From contig CAJNOJ010000124.1 of assembly GCA_905250025.1 (NCBI GenBank), positions 223,102 to 287,101 of the forward strand: a stretch of DNA of 64,000 nucleotides. Reading direction: 5' to 3'. The stretch comes from Adineta ricciae. Taxonomy: Eukaryota; Rotifera; Eurotatoria; Adinetida; Adinetidae. The notes below the pieces were generated by a model that did not search any database, had not been told where the DNA came from, and was given only the letters and a program-made list of their open reading frames with translations. The stretch's first letter is position 1. Each line of letters begins with the position of its first letter. The translations under genes were made by a program, and so were the position numbers. This document shows positions 34,308 through 45,108 of this stretch, one piece after another.

Positions 34308-35188
34308 GTACCTATGTGTAGAGATCGGGCAAACTTAGGTGTCAAGGTCTTATATTGTGAGAAATGGATTTCTATATTGTATTTATTGGTTTTTCTCGTG
34401 CAATTTGATGCGCTCTATCTAACTGGACCATTAGATCCGACGGCTCGTGTCGAATGATTATGGGATTCAGCAACTTTCTGAATAGGACCTCACATGATAG
34501 TGGGCTTCCGTCCTATCTATCTTATCAAACTCTATCAAAATACGCTTTGGTCGATATAATTTCAAGTAGAACGATGCTATCTCGAGGAAACAAGTCTGCG
34601 GGACTAGTTATGCATGCATAAAATCACAAAAAACGTATCTCATGCCCTGGACTACAGAGTGAGTAGTAAGACGTTGGTGAAACTCTCATAACGACCAGAA
34701 TTTCAGAGAAAGTTTTGACAAATACTAGTACAGAGGTGCAGGAATATATGGAATTTACTTTATTTCTGAGCAAGATCCCTGAAATCAGGCGTTGATCTGC
34801 TCTAAAAAATCAAGAAATCCTTTTTAGTATAGGGGGCTTATAATTATGGTACAGCAAGTTTTCGAGAATTTGCATTTTTTTCTCTAACTGTTAGGGAAAC
34901 GCAAATCGAAACTTAGCATGATAGATAGTACTTATGTAGTCATACACCATCATACCATTAGTTGATCATCGTCTTCTATTTCGGAAGTAAAATAAAGATT
35001 TTTCAATGCATCTGTTAGGGGGGGCTTATAATTTTGGTACACCCTGTATATGCCATTAAGACGATTTTAACCCTTTCTTACCCTTTGGGCGCTATAACGC
35101 CCACTTTATAAAAATTTGATTTTTCTGAACTAGAGGGTATTTAACGAGGATCCTTGTATCACCCTTAAGAGTAACTATCATGAATCGG
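34308..35188. other. Non-coding, repeat-like end of contig 3
   Basis: No gene recognised. A word of about 21 bp, GGGGCTTATAATT(A/T)TGGTACA, occurs at 34833-34853 and 35023-35043, 190 bp apart in the same direction; the second continues as ACCCTGTAT, reminiscent of mariner-type termini. Could be a short DNA-transposon remnant. Confidence 0.35.
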
Positions 35189-35189
35189 N
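35189..35189. other. Contig join (single n)
   Basis: The right side restarts inside the glutamate receptor gene. Its first 36 bases (35190-35225) are identical to the last 36 bases of contig 2 (23100-23135). Confidence 0.85.
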
Positions 35190-36765
35190 CATTTGCAACG
35201 GCATTAATAAGTGCATTGTAACTCTGATTTGATGGTAAACACGTTATATTTGAAATGAATCCCATTGCTTTTTCTAACTGTTTTATAAGATCAGGAATAT
35301 ATCCGACTATCTTCTGAGTTGCTCGTCCATAGCCATCTGTGATCGCTGTACATTTTGTAAATGGTACTGCTTCGATGACAGCAATTCGTAGAACTAAACC
35401 TGAAATTGATGCATAACCAGTAGGAGGTACGGTCGATTTACCAGGCCATATAATCGAACTCATCCGTCCATTGGCTGTCCATTCACCTGTCTCTGATGAG
35501 ACGAGCACTGGAACATAACTTAGAATATTAGAAGAACTCTGCACATTTTTCACTATATAGTAGGTGCCGTTAGCACGATCAGTTGTGTTTGCACTGAATG
35601 CTATTGGACCGGATACACCAAGAAATGTATTTGAATCAATGATGTCAAACAATGAGCTTGAATTGATTAACTGTCGATCAAAACAGTATAAGCTATTAAA
35701 CAATGAAACACATGGAGTAGTTGTTGAACAAAGATGATGCAATGCTTGAATCAGCGTCCAAGTTGCATCGAAGGCAAAGAGAGCATAATAATCAACGTTT
35801 TTCGATTCTGGAAACGATCCAGGCTCATACGTTTTCCATATCTCATATGCTTCGTTGAGTAAGGTTTTATTGATGAGTCCATAAGCAAGATCTCCCACCA
35901 CCGGCTCGAGGGTGAGCATACCACTTAATTGTTCCCGCCATGTGGGCAGAAAAGAATTCAAAGGAATATTCGTACTCAAAATCCACATGAATTGTGGACC
36001 GAGCACATCAGCGCGTAAGGCAAGTTCTAAGATAGTAGCTGAATAGCCTGAATCAGCCCACAGTATGACTAATCGTGTTGAGCTGCTCATTAAAAGAGCT
36101 CTTAAGTCACCTTTAATAGAACGTGTCATAGTATCGAATACTATCATTTCTGCCACGGTCAAATTATTCTTCTCAAACGTGTCGCTGATTGCTTTTGTTC
36201 CACCCAATCCAAATGCATCATTTTGATAGATGATAATACATGACGTCCAATTGTATAGGTCAAAAAGTTTAGCTATTGCTAGCGCAGCCGCCGTATCTGC
36301 AGGAAGCGTACGATAGAAACTGGGATTTGTCTGTCGATCGGACAGATCAGGATCAGTCGAAGCATAGGACACCATAGGGATACGAAGTTGAGCAGCAAAC
36401 GGAGCCATAAAATGAGATTCTCTTGAAAAAGGTGGCCCGACAACACCAACAATGTTTGAATTCGGCACTAGCCGGCACGTGCTGCTCAAAGTATTTATCG
36501 AATTGCCATCACTCCTAATCGTCTGCCAGCCGATAAACTGCCCGTCAACAGTTATATTGTATTTCTGAGCCAGTACTATCGCCGATTGGAACATTGCACG
36601 ACACTGGCGAGACCATGATGTCGATTCTGTGGTGTTCGAATCCTCGTAAAAGATACCTGCTAATTGTACCCCGGACGAATTCAATAATGGCCAGTTCGCG
36701 ACGAAGTGTGGCACGGTATTGTATATAAGGAGAACATATATGTATTGCCATTGAAAATTCCACAT
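35190..36765 (-). CDS. Ionotropic glutamate receptor, N-terminal part (haplotype A)
   Basis: Signal peptide, amino-terminal domain and start of ligand-binding S1, opening at MWNFQWQYIYVLLIYNTVPH and running to the n. It matches residues 1 to about 525 of the complete receptor at 25409-28111 with scattered substitutions (VPHFVANW for VPRFVANW). The frame reads on past the n to 35092, but those last residues belong to unrelated contig 3 sequence. With 21973-23135 it gives the whole haplotype A gene. Confidence 0.85.
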
Positions 36766-37283
36766 AGTTCGTATTTTTTCTTCTCGTCAACTCGTAGAGA
36801 ATACAATTGTACAAATACCTGAGTCTGTGAAACATTCGTTTATCAATGGAAGGCAGACTAAATAAATATTCCCTACAGCTAAATTTTACTTTTGATATTT
36901 TGCCGTCAAGCGTTGCTTCTTTTGTTTTACTCCACATCAACAAAAACATGAGAACCTTCTCCTTCTATTGAAAACGAAACAGTTCTTTTTTTCGATTCTG
37001 TTAACGTGATTTTTATAAGGAAGTAAAAACAAAACATCAAGTGATGCATTATAACAACCAACGAAAATCACAGAATTCTACTCATGCAATGTATCGTTGT
37101 TTTTTTCTCGAAAAAATTCACATTTACTCGTTCATGTGTTCATCAACGATGTTTATACACTGATTTCTCCTTTTCTCTTTCCTTATCAGTCATGGAGTAC
37201 ATAGATAACACACTCATTCACCTGTTCTTCTCAAATATCACAGTCAATTTCATTCTCATTTTCACATGCGAGGTAACTTCACT
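36766..37283. other. Divergent intergenic region, iGluR/2OG oxygenase (haplotype A)
   Basis: Allelic partner of 28112-28625 with small indels. No gene. Confidence 0.5.
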
Positions 37284-38353
37284 ATGAAATCGATTATTTA
37301 TCTTACTCTCTTGTTTCTTCTGAATGCGCAAGCATTCAATTCAAATCATCAGCAAGATCAATGCGATAATTTATGTGCAATTGAGATCAATGAAATTGAC
37401 ATGTCCAAATTTCTCAGTGGTACAGATGAAGAAAAGAAATACATTGCAGTACTATTTGATCGAACTTTTCATGAACAAGGTGTTATCCGTTTAATCAATA
37501 ACAACATCACATCAGAACTAATCACCAAAGCCAAGGAATTTTTTGCGTTAGATTTAGAAACAAAAATGAAATATAACATTGATCGTCAAAATATTACTAC
37601 ATCAGGATACAAACCGTTAGGATTTGAAACGGTTGCCAACTATAAAAACGAGAAGCAAACGGCATCAATTGATTCCACTGAAGCTTTTTTCACATTTTTC
37701 AAATCGCAATCTAAACAGTTAAATTTTCCAGCTGATAAATTACCTGAGCATTTCCGTGAAATTATACCAGAGTATATCTTCAAATCACGACAATTAATAG
37801 CATTAGTTCATCGTATTGTCGACATGGCTTTAGGATTGGATGAAAATACATTGGATCGAAATTATACGAACGATGACGCTCTGTTCAGTTTGCGACTAAC
37901 TCGATATTTACCAACGGAAGATGAGCATGGATTGGCATTCGGTGAGCATCAAGATTATCTTGGGTTTACTTTGTTACAAAACGATGATGTGCCTGGTATG
38001 TCCTTTTAGATTAATATCTCTACTAACTGATGATCTACACTTTGCTAGGATTGGAAGTGAATATTGACGGCAGATGGTTTCGTGTGGATTCTAAGCCGAA
38101 TACTCTTATATTATTGGGCGGTGAGCTGATTCAAAGATGGACGAATAATTATTGGATATCGATATTACATCGCGTTGGTGCAGTGAAACAACTACGGTTT
38201 TCAGCCTTATTCTTTACTGGACCAGATGTAAATACAGTTATTGAAACATTACCATGTGAAAAATGTCTGCGAACATCGTCAAAATATACTCCTGTTAGTG
38301 TATCCGAACATTTAAAGCAAAAACAGGAGGCTACATTACAAAAACACCGTTAA
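37284..38353 (+). CDS. Secreted-type 2-oxoglutarate/Fe(II) dioxygenase, haplotype A
   Basis: Exons 37284-37995 and 38049-38353, 53-bp intron, 338 aa. Signal peptide MKSIIYLTLLFLLNAQAF; FGEHQDYLG, SILHRV and LRFSALFF retain the iron and 2-oxoglutarate ligands. Differs from the copy at 28626 by scattered substitutions (for example DRQNITT for DRHDITT). Intact; function as described there. Confidence 0.85.
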
Positions 38354-39674
38354 CGTTAATCTAGAATGCGTACTTTTTTCTTTTCTTTTCTTTTCTTATC
38401 AGTTGGAAACAAACACATGTGAAAAATTTATATTCACCAAATAGAAGATCGCTTATAGTTTCTTTCTCTGTTTTCAATGATTGTAAGATAACGAAAATAT
38501 GTAAGACATTCATAATGAAAATAGATATGAATTTTATACTTCCTGATACCATTCTCAAGCCATCGACAATCTATGAGAGAGAAATGGGTGTTTTCATACG
38601 TTTGTGAGTGTTACAAAATAATTTCATTTCAAGAAAATGTGAAGTTGACAGAGTAAGTCAATGCTGTTTTTGATTGTTCTTTTTCAAAGTAAAAAAGAAT
38701 TTTACACGTAGAAACATCGTTCACTTTTCTTTGTTTCGCTGTTAGCTAATTCTATAGTGGTGATTACATCGTTCGGACATTGTGTTTAATCTACCAGAAG
38801 AACGAAAATAAGATCGTGTCCGTTTTTATATCAGAACTGTTGATTTAACTGTGTTTTGTAAACAAATACTAGATTAGAGTTATACGTTCGCAGACGTTCT
38901 CTCCCGTTAAAATCATGTCCTTTCAACTCAGTATTTTTCTCCCACTATCGGCGCAGTTACACAAATCAGAACAGTTTTCTTCACAGCTATACGAGATAGA
39001 CAAAGGAAGTATTGCTACAAGATGAAGTGTTCTCGAACTTCTCCATTCTAAAGCACTGATCAATGCTTTTAGATTTCTAATACGAAAGACACATATTGCG
39101 AATCAGAAATATGTGTTGTTCTTTGATTCGCGTGATTTCGTGGGAAAATTCTGTTCGATCAGCTGTAACTGAGAAGGAACGCGTTTTTCTGATGGTTTCG
39201 CGAAAGGCAATTTTTAATAAGTTAAACTTTGTTCACTCGCAAAAACTGAGAATGAGGAAATCTGACTACGTTATTGGAGGGAGCATTATCAATCGGATGT
39301 GTCTAGAGATTCAAAACTTTGCACCACGATATAAAGTACATCAATAAATAGAAAAAAAAACTTTGAAAAATAGTCTGCTCTTATATTCTTGGTCAGTAAT
39401 GCATTCATATGCTCTATACAATAGCACAATACATTAGATATTATACTCTTTTTGGTATCATATCACCAAAAGGTAAGGATTATACAACACTTTGTTTTTA
39501 ATTTTCAGGCGTAAAGACAACTTGTATTTTTATTCTTCGTTAATAGAAAAATAAAGATAAAATGACAAAACATACTTTCATCTCAAGCGGTATGCCATAC
39601 ATTGAATTACGTCGCTTGAGTTGATGTGTTGATTTCCTTTCTGTCTCAGTCAATCTAATTAATTTTATGAAAAA
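38354..39674. other. Intergenic region (haplotype A)
   Basis: About 1.3 kb; allelic partner of 29696-30883 but with about 130 extra bases near 38905-39045. No gene recognised. Confidence 0.5.
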
Positions 39675-40522
39675 ATGACGGACGGCAGCGGTACTAATTC
39701 AACACGCAATGTACCTTCGTATTTATCTATGACAACGATTAAATCATGGTTTATTCCTTCTGACCTCTTCATGACGGTTTCAATCTCTTCCGGAACTATT
39801 CTATCTTTCATTTTCCTGTGTATTATTACCATTGATAAAGCATGTCGCACGGTTTCGATGATTCACTGTGTCTCTGACATGGCTATGCCAGTTACGTGAC
39901 GTGCGCTGCACTGAACTATTCATTTCTATTACAAGCTTTATATAGATATGTATCCGCCATCTGTCCGACTTGTTTGTTCTATAGATCATTCGAATTTCAA
40001 ATTTTACTTATTGTGGCGACGTGGATATTCGGTTTCACGTATCCTTTTGTTCTCTTATTTAATAACGGAATTGTCTACAATGTGGATAATCAGATATGTC
40101 AATTACTGCTTCGACGTTCTTTTCCTCTAATTTATATGATACTTTGTGTTTTTGTAATTCCTATTCTATTGATCGCGTTAATTTATATAAAACTATTTCG
40201 GTACGTTCGTCGAATGAGTAAGCGTGCCATATCCGTTAACATTTTAATTTGTGCACGAAAAGAATTACAAATGGTTCAGCGAGTCGCCATACTGATCATG
40301 ATCTTGATACTTGTTTGTTTGCCTTATACAATCTTTATTATTGTCTCTCTGTTCACCAATCCGCCACGATATCATTTTCGAATCGCTTACATATTTGTGG
40401 ATCTGGTGTATACATTTGTCATGATTACTCTATTCCAGTTTACCGAACCTATTAAATCATATGTGAAAAAGAAACTAATACGATCGCGGACGAATGTGAT
40501 TGCCGTCGTGAGGGCAGCGTAA
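39675..40522 (+). pseudogene. Orphan GPCR with 106-bp deletion and nonsense change (haplotype A)
   Basis: The 5' part is nearly identical to the haplotype B copy through TM1. Then bases matching 31070-31175 (TM2) are missing; 106 bp is not a multiple of three, so the frame shifts and stops at 39896-39898. In the original frame a Trp codon of loop 1 is also TGA (SLCL, stop, HGYASYVTC). From about 39890 the rest stays open: TM3 with LLQALYRYVSAIC (YRY in place of DRY), TM4, TM5, TM6 (VAILIMILILVCLPYTIFII) and TM7, then a basic tail. The family looks like the bdelloid orphan rhodopsin-type receptors. It is either dead or expressed only through a rescue I cannot see. Confidence 0.75.
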
Positions 40523-40779
40523 ACGTCGTTACAATGTTGTTTGTTGTAGATGTGAGTGTGTGCACATTTTATTTTATTTATGATGAATATCTTTATCAGG
40601 TAACATTACTCTTTGCTTGCAACAGATGAATGTGAATATGAGAGAGTGGATGAAAAGATAAAGATGACATTTTTTGTCATTTTACGATTGTCAATATTAT
40701 TGAAGGACTAATTCCGAAGAGGAAAAAAGTTCTAGAAGTTTTAACTGTAAAATATTCTGTGTTGAGGTCGGATTCGTTT

Positions 40780-41997
40780 CTATAGTTCCTTTTTACGTTC
40801 ATGTTTGGAATCTCCTTCTGATTGCATTGCAGCAGTGATGATTCCCACTGATGCCGGTGCTCCATAAGTGCCAATGTGTTTCGTGGCTGTATTGGAGTAC
40901 TGAATCGAATTTGGATCCACTTCCCGAATATCGACGATTTTTGAATTGAATGAATCCAAGTTGGCTTCACCTTTAATACCAAGATTGACTTTCCCGTGCG
41001 GATGATCAGCTAATCGTTCGTTATTGATCAAATTCTTTGGTAGATCGCCTTTGGCTGTACGTTGTCTGTTTATAGCACCGGAGTTTTTCTGAGGTATAGC
41101 TTCTTGCTTAATTGTCTCATAGTCAGACTTTCGTAATTTTATTTGAACGTCAGTATACTTATTCGCTGGGTCCATTTCATTTTTGTGTTTTAAATAATTT
41201 TTCTGATGTCGGTTGATGCTTTCGGATGTCCATGTTTCACCTTCAGGTGTTGCAACCTTTGGTAGCTGTTGTTGCTTAATAGCTTGTACTGCATCTTCTT
41301 TCTTCATAACACGATAAACTCGTTGGTTATTCATTCGATCGATTGCCTTTGCTGATATTTTTCCACCGGCTCGTCCGGCCATACCATCCATAGCTACGCC
41401 AGCTACTAAATCAAAAATATCACCTGATTTCGAACTGGATTCATCCTTAACTAAATTCGTAACCAATGCAATGTTACCAGCTGGTCGATATTCACCATGC
41501 ACAGCCGAATCAACTCCTGTTGTAATTGCATCCATAGCAGCACCGCCTGCGACACCTCCCGCGATAGCACCAACTGGTCCACCTGCTAGCAAGCCAGCAG
41601 CTCCACCACCTACTACACCGACTGTTCGCGATGCACTTTTCATTGCTTGATCACCACCTTCTTTGTCTCCAGCTGCATAATGAATAGCGCCTTTCACATG
41701 ACCGACAATAGGTATTCCGTCGGCTAAATTACTCATACTATTTACAAAGTATTCTTGTGTTTTCTGTGCTGCTTCAGTGTTACCGCCTATTGCTTCACCA
41801 GCTGATCGAAGTTGTGATACAACAGGACAACCACGAGAAAAGTTCTCTTGGGTTCGTCGTGCTCCTTCGGTATCACCCGCTATTGCTTGAACTGCAGATT
41901 TCAGCTGTGAAATTACTGGAAGTATATCAAATATATCACCAATAACTACATGTGTTGAATAACAAAGTATCAAGAGAAAAAATATTTCACGCATCAT
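40780..41997 (-). CDS. Secreted protein: N-terminal repeats, Gly-rich core, conserved C-terminal domain (unknown)
   Basis: The frame opens at 42195, but the MM at 41997 begins a clear signal peptide (MMREIFFLLILCYSTHVVIG), giving 406 aa. Three short repeats follow (SQLKSAVQAIAGDTEGARRT, SQLRSAGEAIGGNTEAAQKT, GHVKGAIHYAAGDKEGG), then a Gly/Ala-rich stretch (VGGGAAGLLAGGPVGAIAGG) like a membrane-active or glycine-zipper segment. The C-terminal 180 residues form a separate domain: RVYRVMKKEDAVQAIKQQQL, GETWTSES, KHKNEMDP, VQIKLRKSDYETIK, KVNLGIKGEANL. I cannot name it. Signal peptide, glycine zipper and enzyme-like tail resemble a secreted effector layout, but no catalytic motif is proven, so no function is claimed. 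Confidence 0.7.
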   Translation of the reverse strand: MMREIFFLLILCYSTHVVIGDIFDILPVISQLKSAVQAIAGDTEGARRTQENFSRGCPVVSQLRSAGEAIGGNTEAAQKTQEYFVNSMSNLADGIPIVGHVKGAIHYAAGDKEGGDQAMKSASRTVGVVGGGAAGLLAGGPVGAIAGGVAGGAAMDAITTGVDSAVHGEYRPAGNIALVTNLVKDESSSKSGDIFDLVAGVAMDGMAGRAGGKISAKAIDRMNNQRVYRVMKKEDAVQAIKQQQLPKVATPEGETWTSESINRHQKNYLKHKNEMDPANKYTDVQIKLRKSDYETIKQEAIPQKNSGAINRQRTAKGDLPKNLINNERLADHPHGKVNLGIKGEANLDSFNSKIVDIREVDPNSIQYSNTATKHIGTYGAPASVGIITAAMQSEGDSKHERKKEL

Positions 41998-43479
41998 TCT
42001 TCGTTCTCTCCTTAATAGCAAGATATAGAAAACGATCACAAAAAATGAGTTAGAAATTATGCAATTTATATACACCGTGTTAATATATCTTAGCGACTGA
42101 CGAGATGACACGTAGATGCAATCCAATTCGTCCTCAGTAGTATTTACACTCGAAGAAGATTTCAAACATCGGTTGATAAATATATATCGCAACAATTGTG
42201 GCGTATATACGCTGTGCTGTGATGATAAGCAGTCATGGGTTTTTTCTCTTTTTTTTTGTTGGAATTTTTCGTAAGCATAATCATATATAACGTTTTATTT
42301 CTCATTTCATTCATAAAAGAATCTTGTATAAAGGAGTATGATGCTTTTAATATAGGTATTAGTAAAAAGAAACTCCGTTAATTTCATTCAATAAATGCGT
42401 AACAACACTTGTAACTGTCATATTCGATGTCTTCAAGTGTAGATATTCTCGGAATGAACTCATAAACAATGCAATTCGTTTGAACAGAAAATGTTTGTTG
42501 TTATTGAGATATATTCGTTAGTTTCAATTAACACAGAAAAAGTTGTGTTCCGTCCTTGTCAGATTGTCCTTGTTGTTCCAACGATTTAAAACCTGAAAAA
42601 TTCACGAGTGATATTTCAAATATTGTCTGTATACCAATATGAAGCCAGCAGAGTTACCTTCACATCGATGATGATATCATTTCTGTAATAAATTGCATGT
42701 GTGCGATCTATCTAATTGAAAATATTGATCGAATCCTTATCGTTTGAATATCGTCATTAAGGATTATCATAAAAAGCAATTAAATCTTATCCAGATCGAG
42801 GTAGAATGCGTCAGGGAGACTTATTCGTTTACGGGAGCTATTACATTTCTCTAAAATCTATATACCACGCATACAGTAAGAAGTTAGAACCACTTGTTCT
42901 ATTGTATTAGTATTTGATGAACTTTTTCCGGAAATTTCTCTCTGTCTGCTAATGACCCTGTTGAAAGTCTCAAATAAAAACTCAGACATCGAGGACTTTT
43001 ATTTTTCGTTACAAAACAAAAAACACTTTATTATAGGTACTTTTTTGAAAAATTAAGAAGATCATTTTGCATTTGTTGATTGTTCTATTCATTGTTAAAG
43101 AATTTTCAAGACAGTTCCCGTGGAAAAATGCAAATCAGTTTGAAAATGTTGAGTAAATTGAATCGATTTGATTTGTTTATTGATGAAAGCATCGAAAATG
43201 AAAGAAATGGACGGGTTTTGATTATGCACTCTGCAAGGAAATTAGAGTTTAACGCTGAATATTTCAATGAATTTGGTAAATTCCTCAAGTTTATTTGTCA
43301 CGAAAGAAAAAAAGATTTATGTTGTTACATTGCATTCGTCAAATACACGTGTTGTGAGTGAAAATCAAACTATTTACTGTTCATTATCTGCCCAACGGGA
43401 TATTTGTCAACTATTGCGAGCACAGAAAAGGGCAAGAATAACATCAATGACACTCTGAAATCCTCGTGAAATTTTTCTT
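41998..43479. other. Intergenic region
   Basis: About 1.5 kb, AT-rich. A frame at 43080-43361 has no recognised feature. No RNA gene or repeat seen. Confidence 0.35.
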
Positions 43480-43745
43480 GATAAAACAGCTCTTTCGAAT
43501 CAGACATTTGCTTTGGATTGTCTAAACGGAATAGTATTCGATGATCAAGATTATTTATTCGTTGTTGATTCGAATGATTTTTGTTGTTTAATTGGGCGTA
43601 ATTGATCAGCAGGATTGGATGCAGATCAATTGAATTCTCCGTTAAATCTTCAAGTTAACTCATTTGGAAATCGTTTTGTTAATGATCAACAGAGCCATTA
43701 CAATCAAAAATTTTATTTACGTAACTTTCCCTTGAAAACGCTAGT
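43480..43745 (+). pseudogene. NHL-repeat protein pseudogene fragment
   Basis: One frame reads LNGIVFDDQDYLFVVDSND, then IGRN, a TGA stop, SAGLDADQLNSPLNLQVN and SFGNRFVND...YNQKF. This follows the beta-propeller NHL pattern (G-x-x-FD-x-x-x-x-L-x-VVD, then DQLNSP...GN-x-FV-x-D...QKF). Only about two blades are visible, with an internal stop and no start, so it is a relic. Confidence 0.5.
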
Positions 43746-45108
43746 TGAAATAAAAAAATCAAAAGTTGTATTTTATTTTCCTCATCATACTGAGAATGGA
43801 AAAAAAGAAAATACGTGTTGCACGATACGATCAGACAACATCGATTTTATCAAATAAGACAATATTAGTGATAGATGGATGTCGTTCTGCTTCAAAAAAG
43901 TGTCGAATTATACTAATTCACAAAGATGTGAAGACGAGCGCAGGATATCGTAGCTTCAGATTTAACTTCTTCTGCAACCAATTCGTATTAGTATGCGTTC
44001 TAACTCTGATCATACCTGATCCTAGTAGTATTCAACGAGCTCTATCGATTCCAAATAGAATATTTCGGAAAATACCATCTTTACCTCTGAAAAATCGCGG
44101 GAAAACGTTGAAAAGCACTAAAATTTCAGGAAAAACTCGTCCGGATTAGTTTCTCAATCAATTATAATGTCACTTGAGATGGGTTCAAGTTCAGGTCAAC
44201 GAACTCTGCTGATTCCAACTATAATCAAGTACCGACATATAGTATCCCTCTGAGAATACCGACAAATCACCACAACCACCCAAAAATGCAGTTTTCCACC
44301 CTCACCCTCACCTTCGAGCTGGTTCAATTGCAATTTGAGATGGATCATGGTCTAGCTCGACGAGCTCGGTCGATTTCGCATCTTATTTCTGAATTTTGAG
44401 TTATTTATCGCCGTGAAAAATGCTAATTATTAAACTATCCATCATATCTGCATTCACCAAAAAATTTCATTCGTTAATCCATTGAGTCCCGACGACGCAT
44501 ATATGCATTTATATGCATTAATTTGACAAAGATATTTCATAGTATACTTTTTAACCCTTTAGAACACCTCTTATTCGTTCTATTTGATGACATCGCACTA
44601 GTATAATCGTTTTTCCTTTCTGCCAGTTAATAATGCACTTTCTTTCGTTCTGTATGATGCCATACACTATCTTGCATTCTAGTAGAGTCTGCTATAGCCA
44701 CTCCTTTTCCCCTTGATATCGACCTTTTATTGTTCTCTCAAGTACTTTCTGATCAGTTTCTATCCTTTTGTGAAGTTCTAGATAGCCGTATCTGACCTAC
44801 AACATATAGTAAGTTCTATGGGCTTCAGAATCATAGAGCATATATATGTCGTATCGAAGTTAGGTTTTTGTCGAAGTTATAACTTCGATACGGTATATAC
44901 ATATTGCTCGAATAGTACAACGCAAAAGTCGGAACGAGCCGAGTATATTTCTTTTTTAAACAAAAATTGTACACATCACTTATTCCTCTTTTATACATTT
45001 TCAGCATGGTAACTGAAAGAAAAAGCTGAGATTGAATGAGTTCGTATACAATCAACTGTGGAAACTAAGTAAAATGTGATGACTTATAGTAAATCATTCA
45101 AAAATATT
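43746..45108. other. Intergenic region
   Basis: About 1.4 kb without a recognised gene. Contains a short inverted repeat at 44850-44892. Confidence 0.35.
44850..44892. repeat. Inverted repeat with nested palindrome
   Basis: Arms CGTATCGAAGTTA (44850-44862) and TAACTTCGATACG (44880-44892) are perfect complements with a 17-bp spacer. Inside, TCGAAGTTATAACTTCGA (44871-44888) is an 18-bp perfect palindrome. No gene flanks it closely. Confidence 0.6.

Noticed and set aside
35092..35188. C-terminal extension of the glutamate receptor frame
   Set aside because: It lies across the n in unrelated contig 3 sequence; the true continuation is in the other copies.
14378..40522. Tandem gene cluster of duplicated MFS, formamidase, P450, iGluR and oxygenase genes
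   Set aside because: Each duplication starts at an n, repeats are colinear and equal in length, and one contig's end equals another's start. Alleles in series explain it more simply.
41998..42195. Upstream start of the secreted protein
   Set aside because: It would bury the clear signal peptide at MMREIFFLL; the extra residues look like translated leader.
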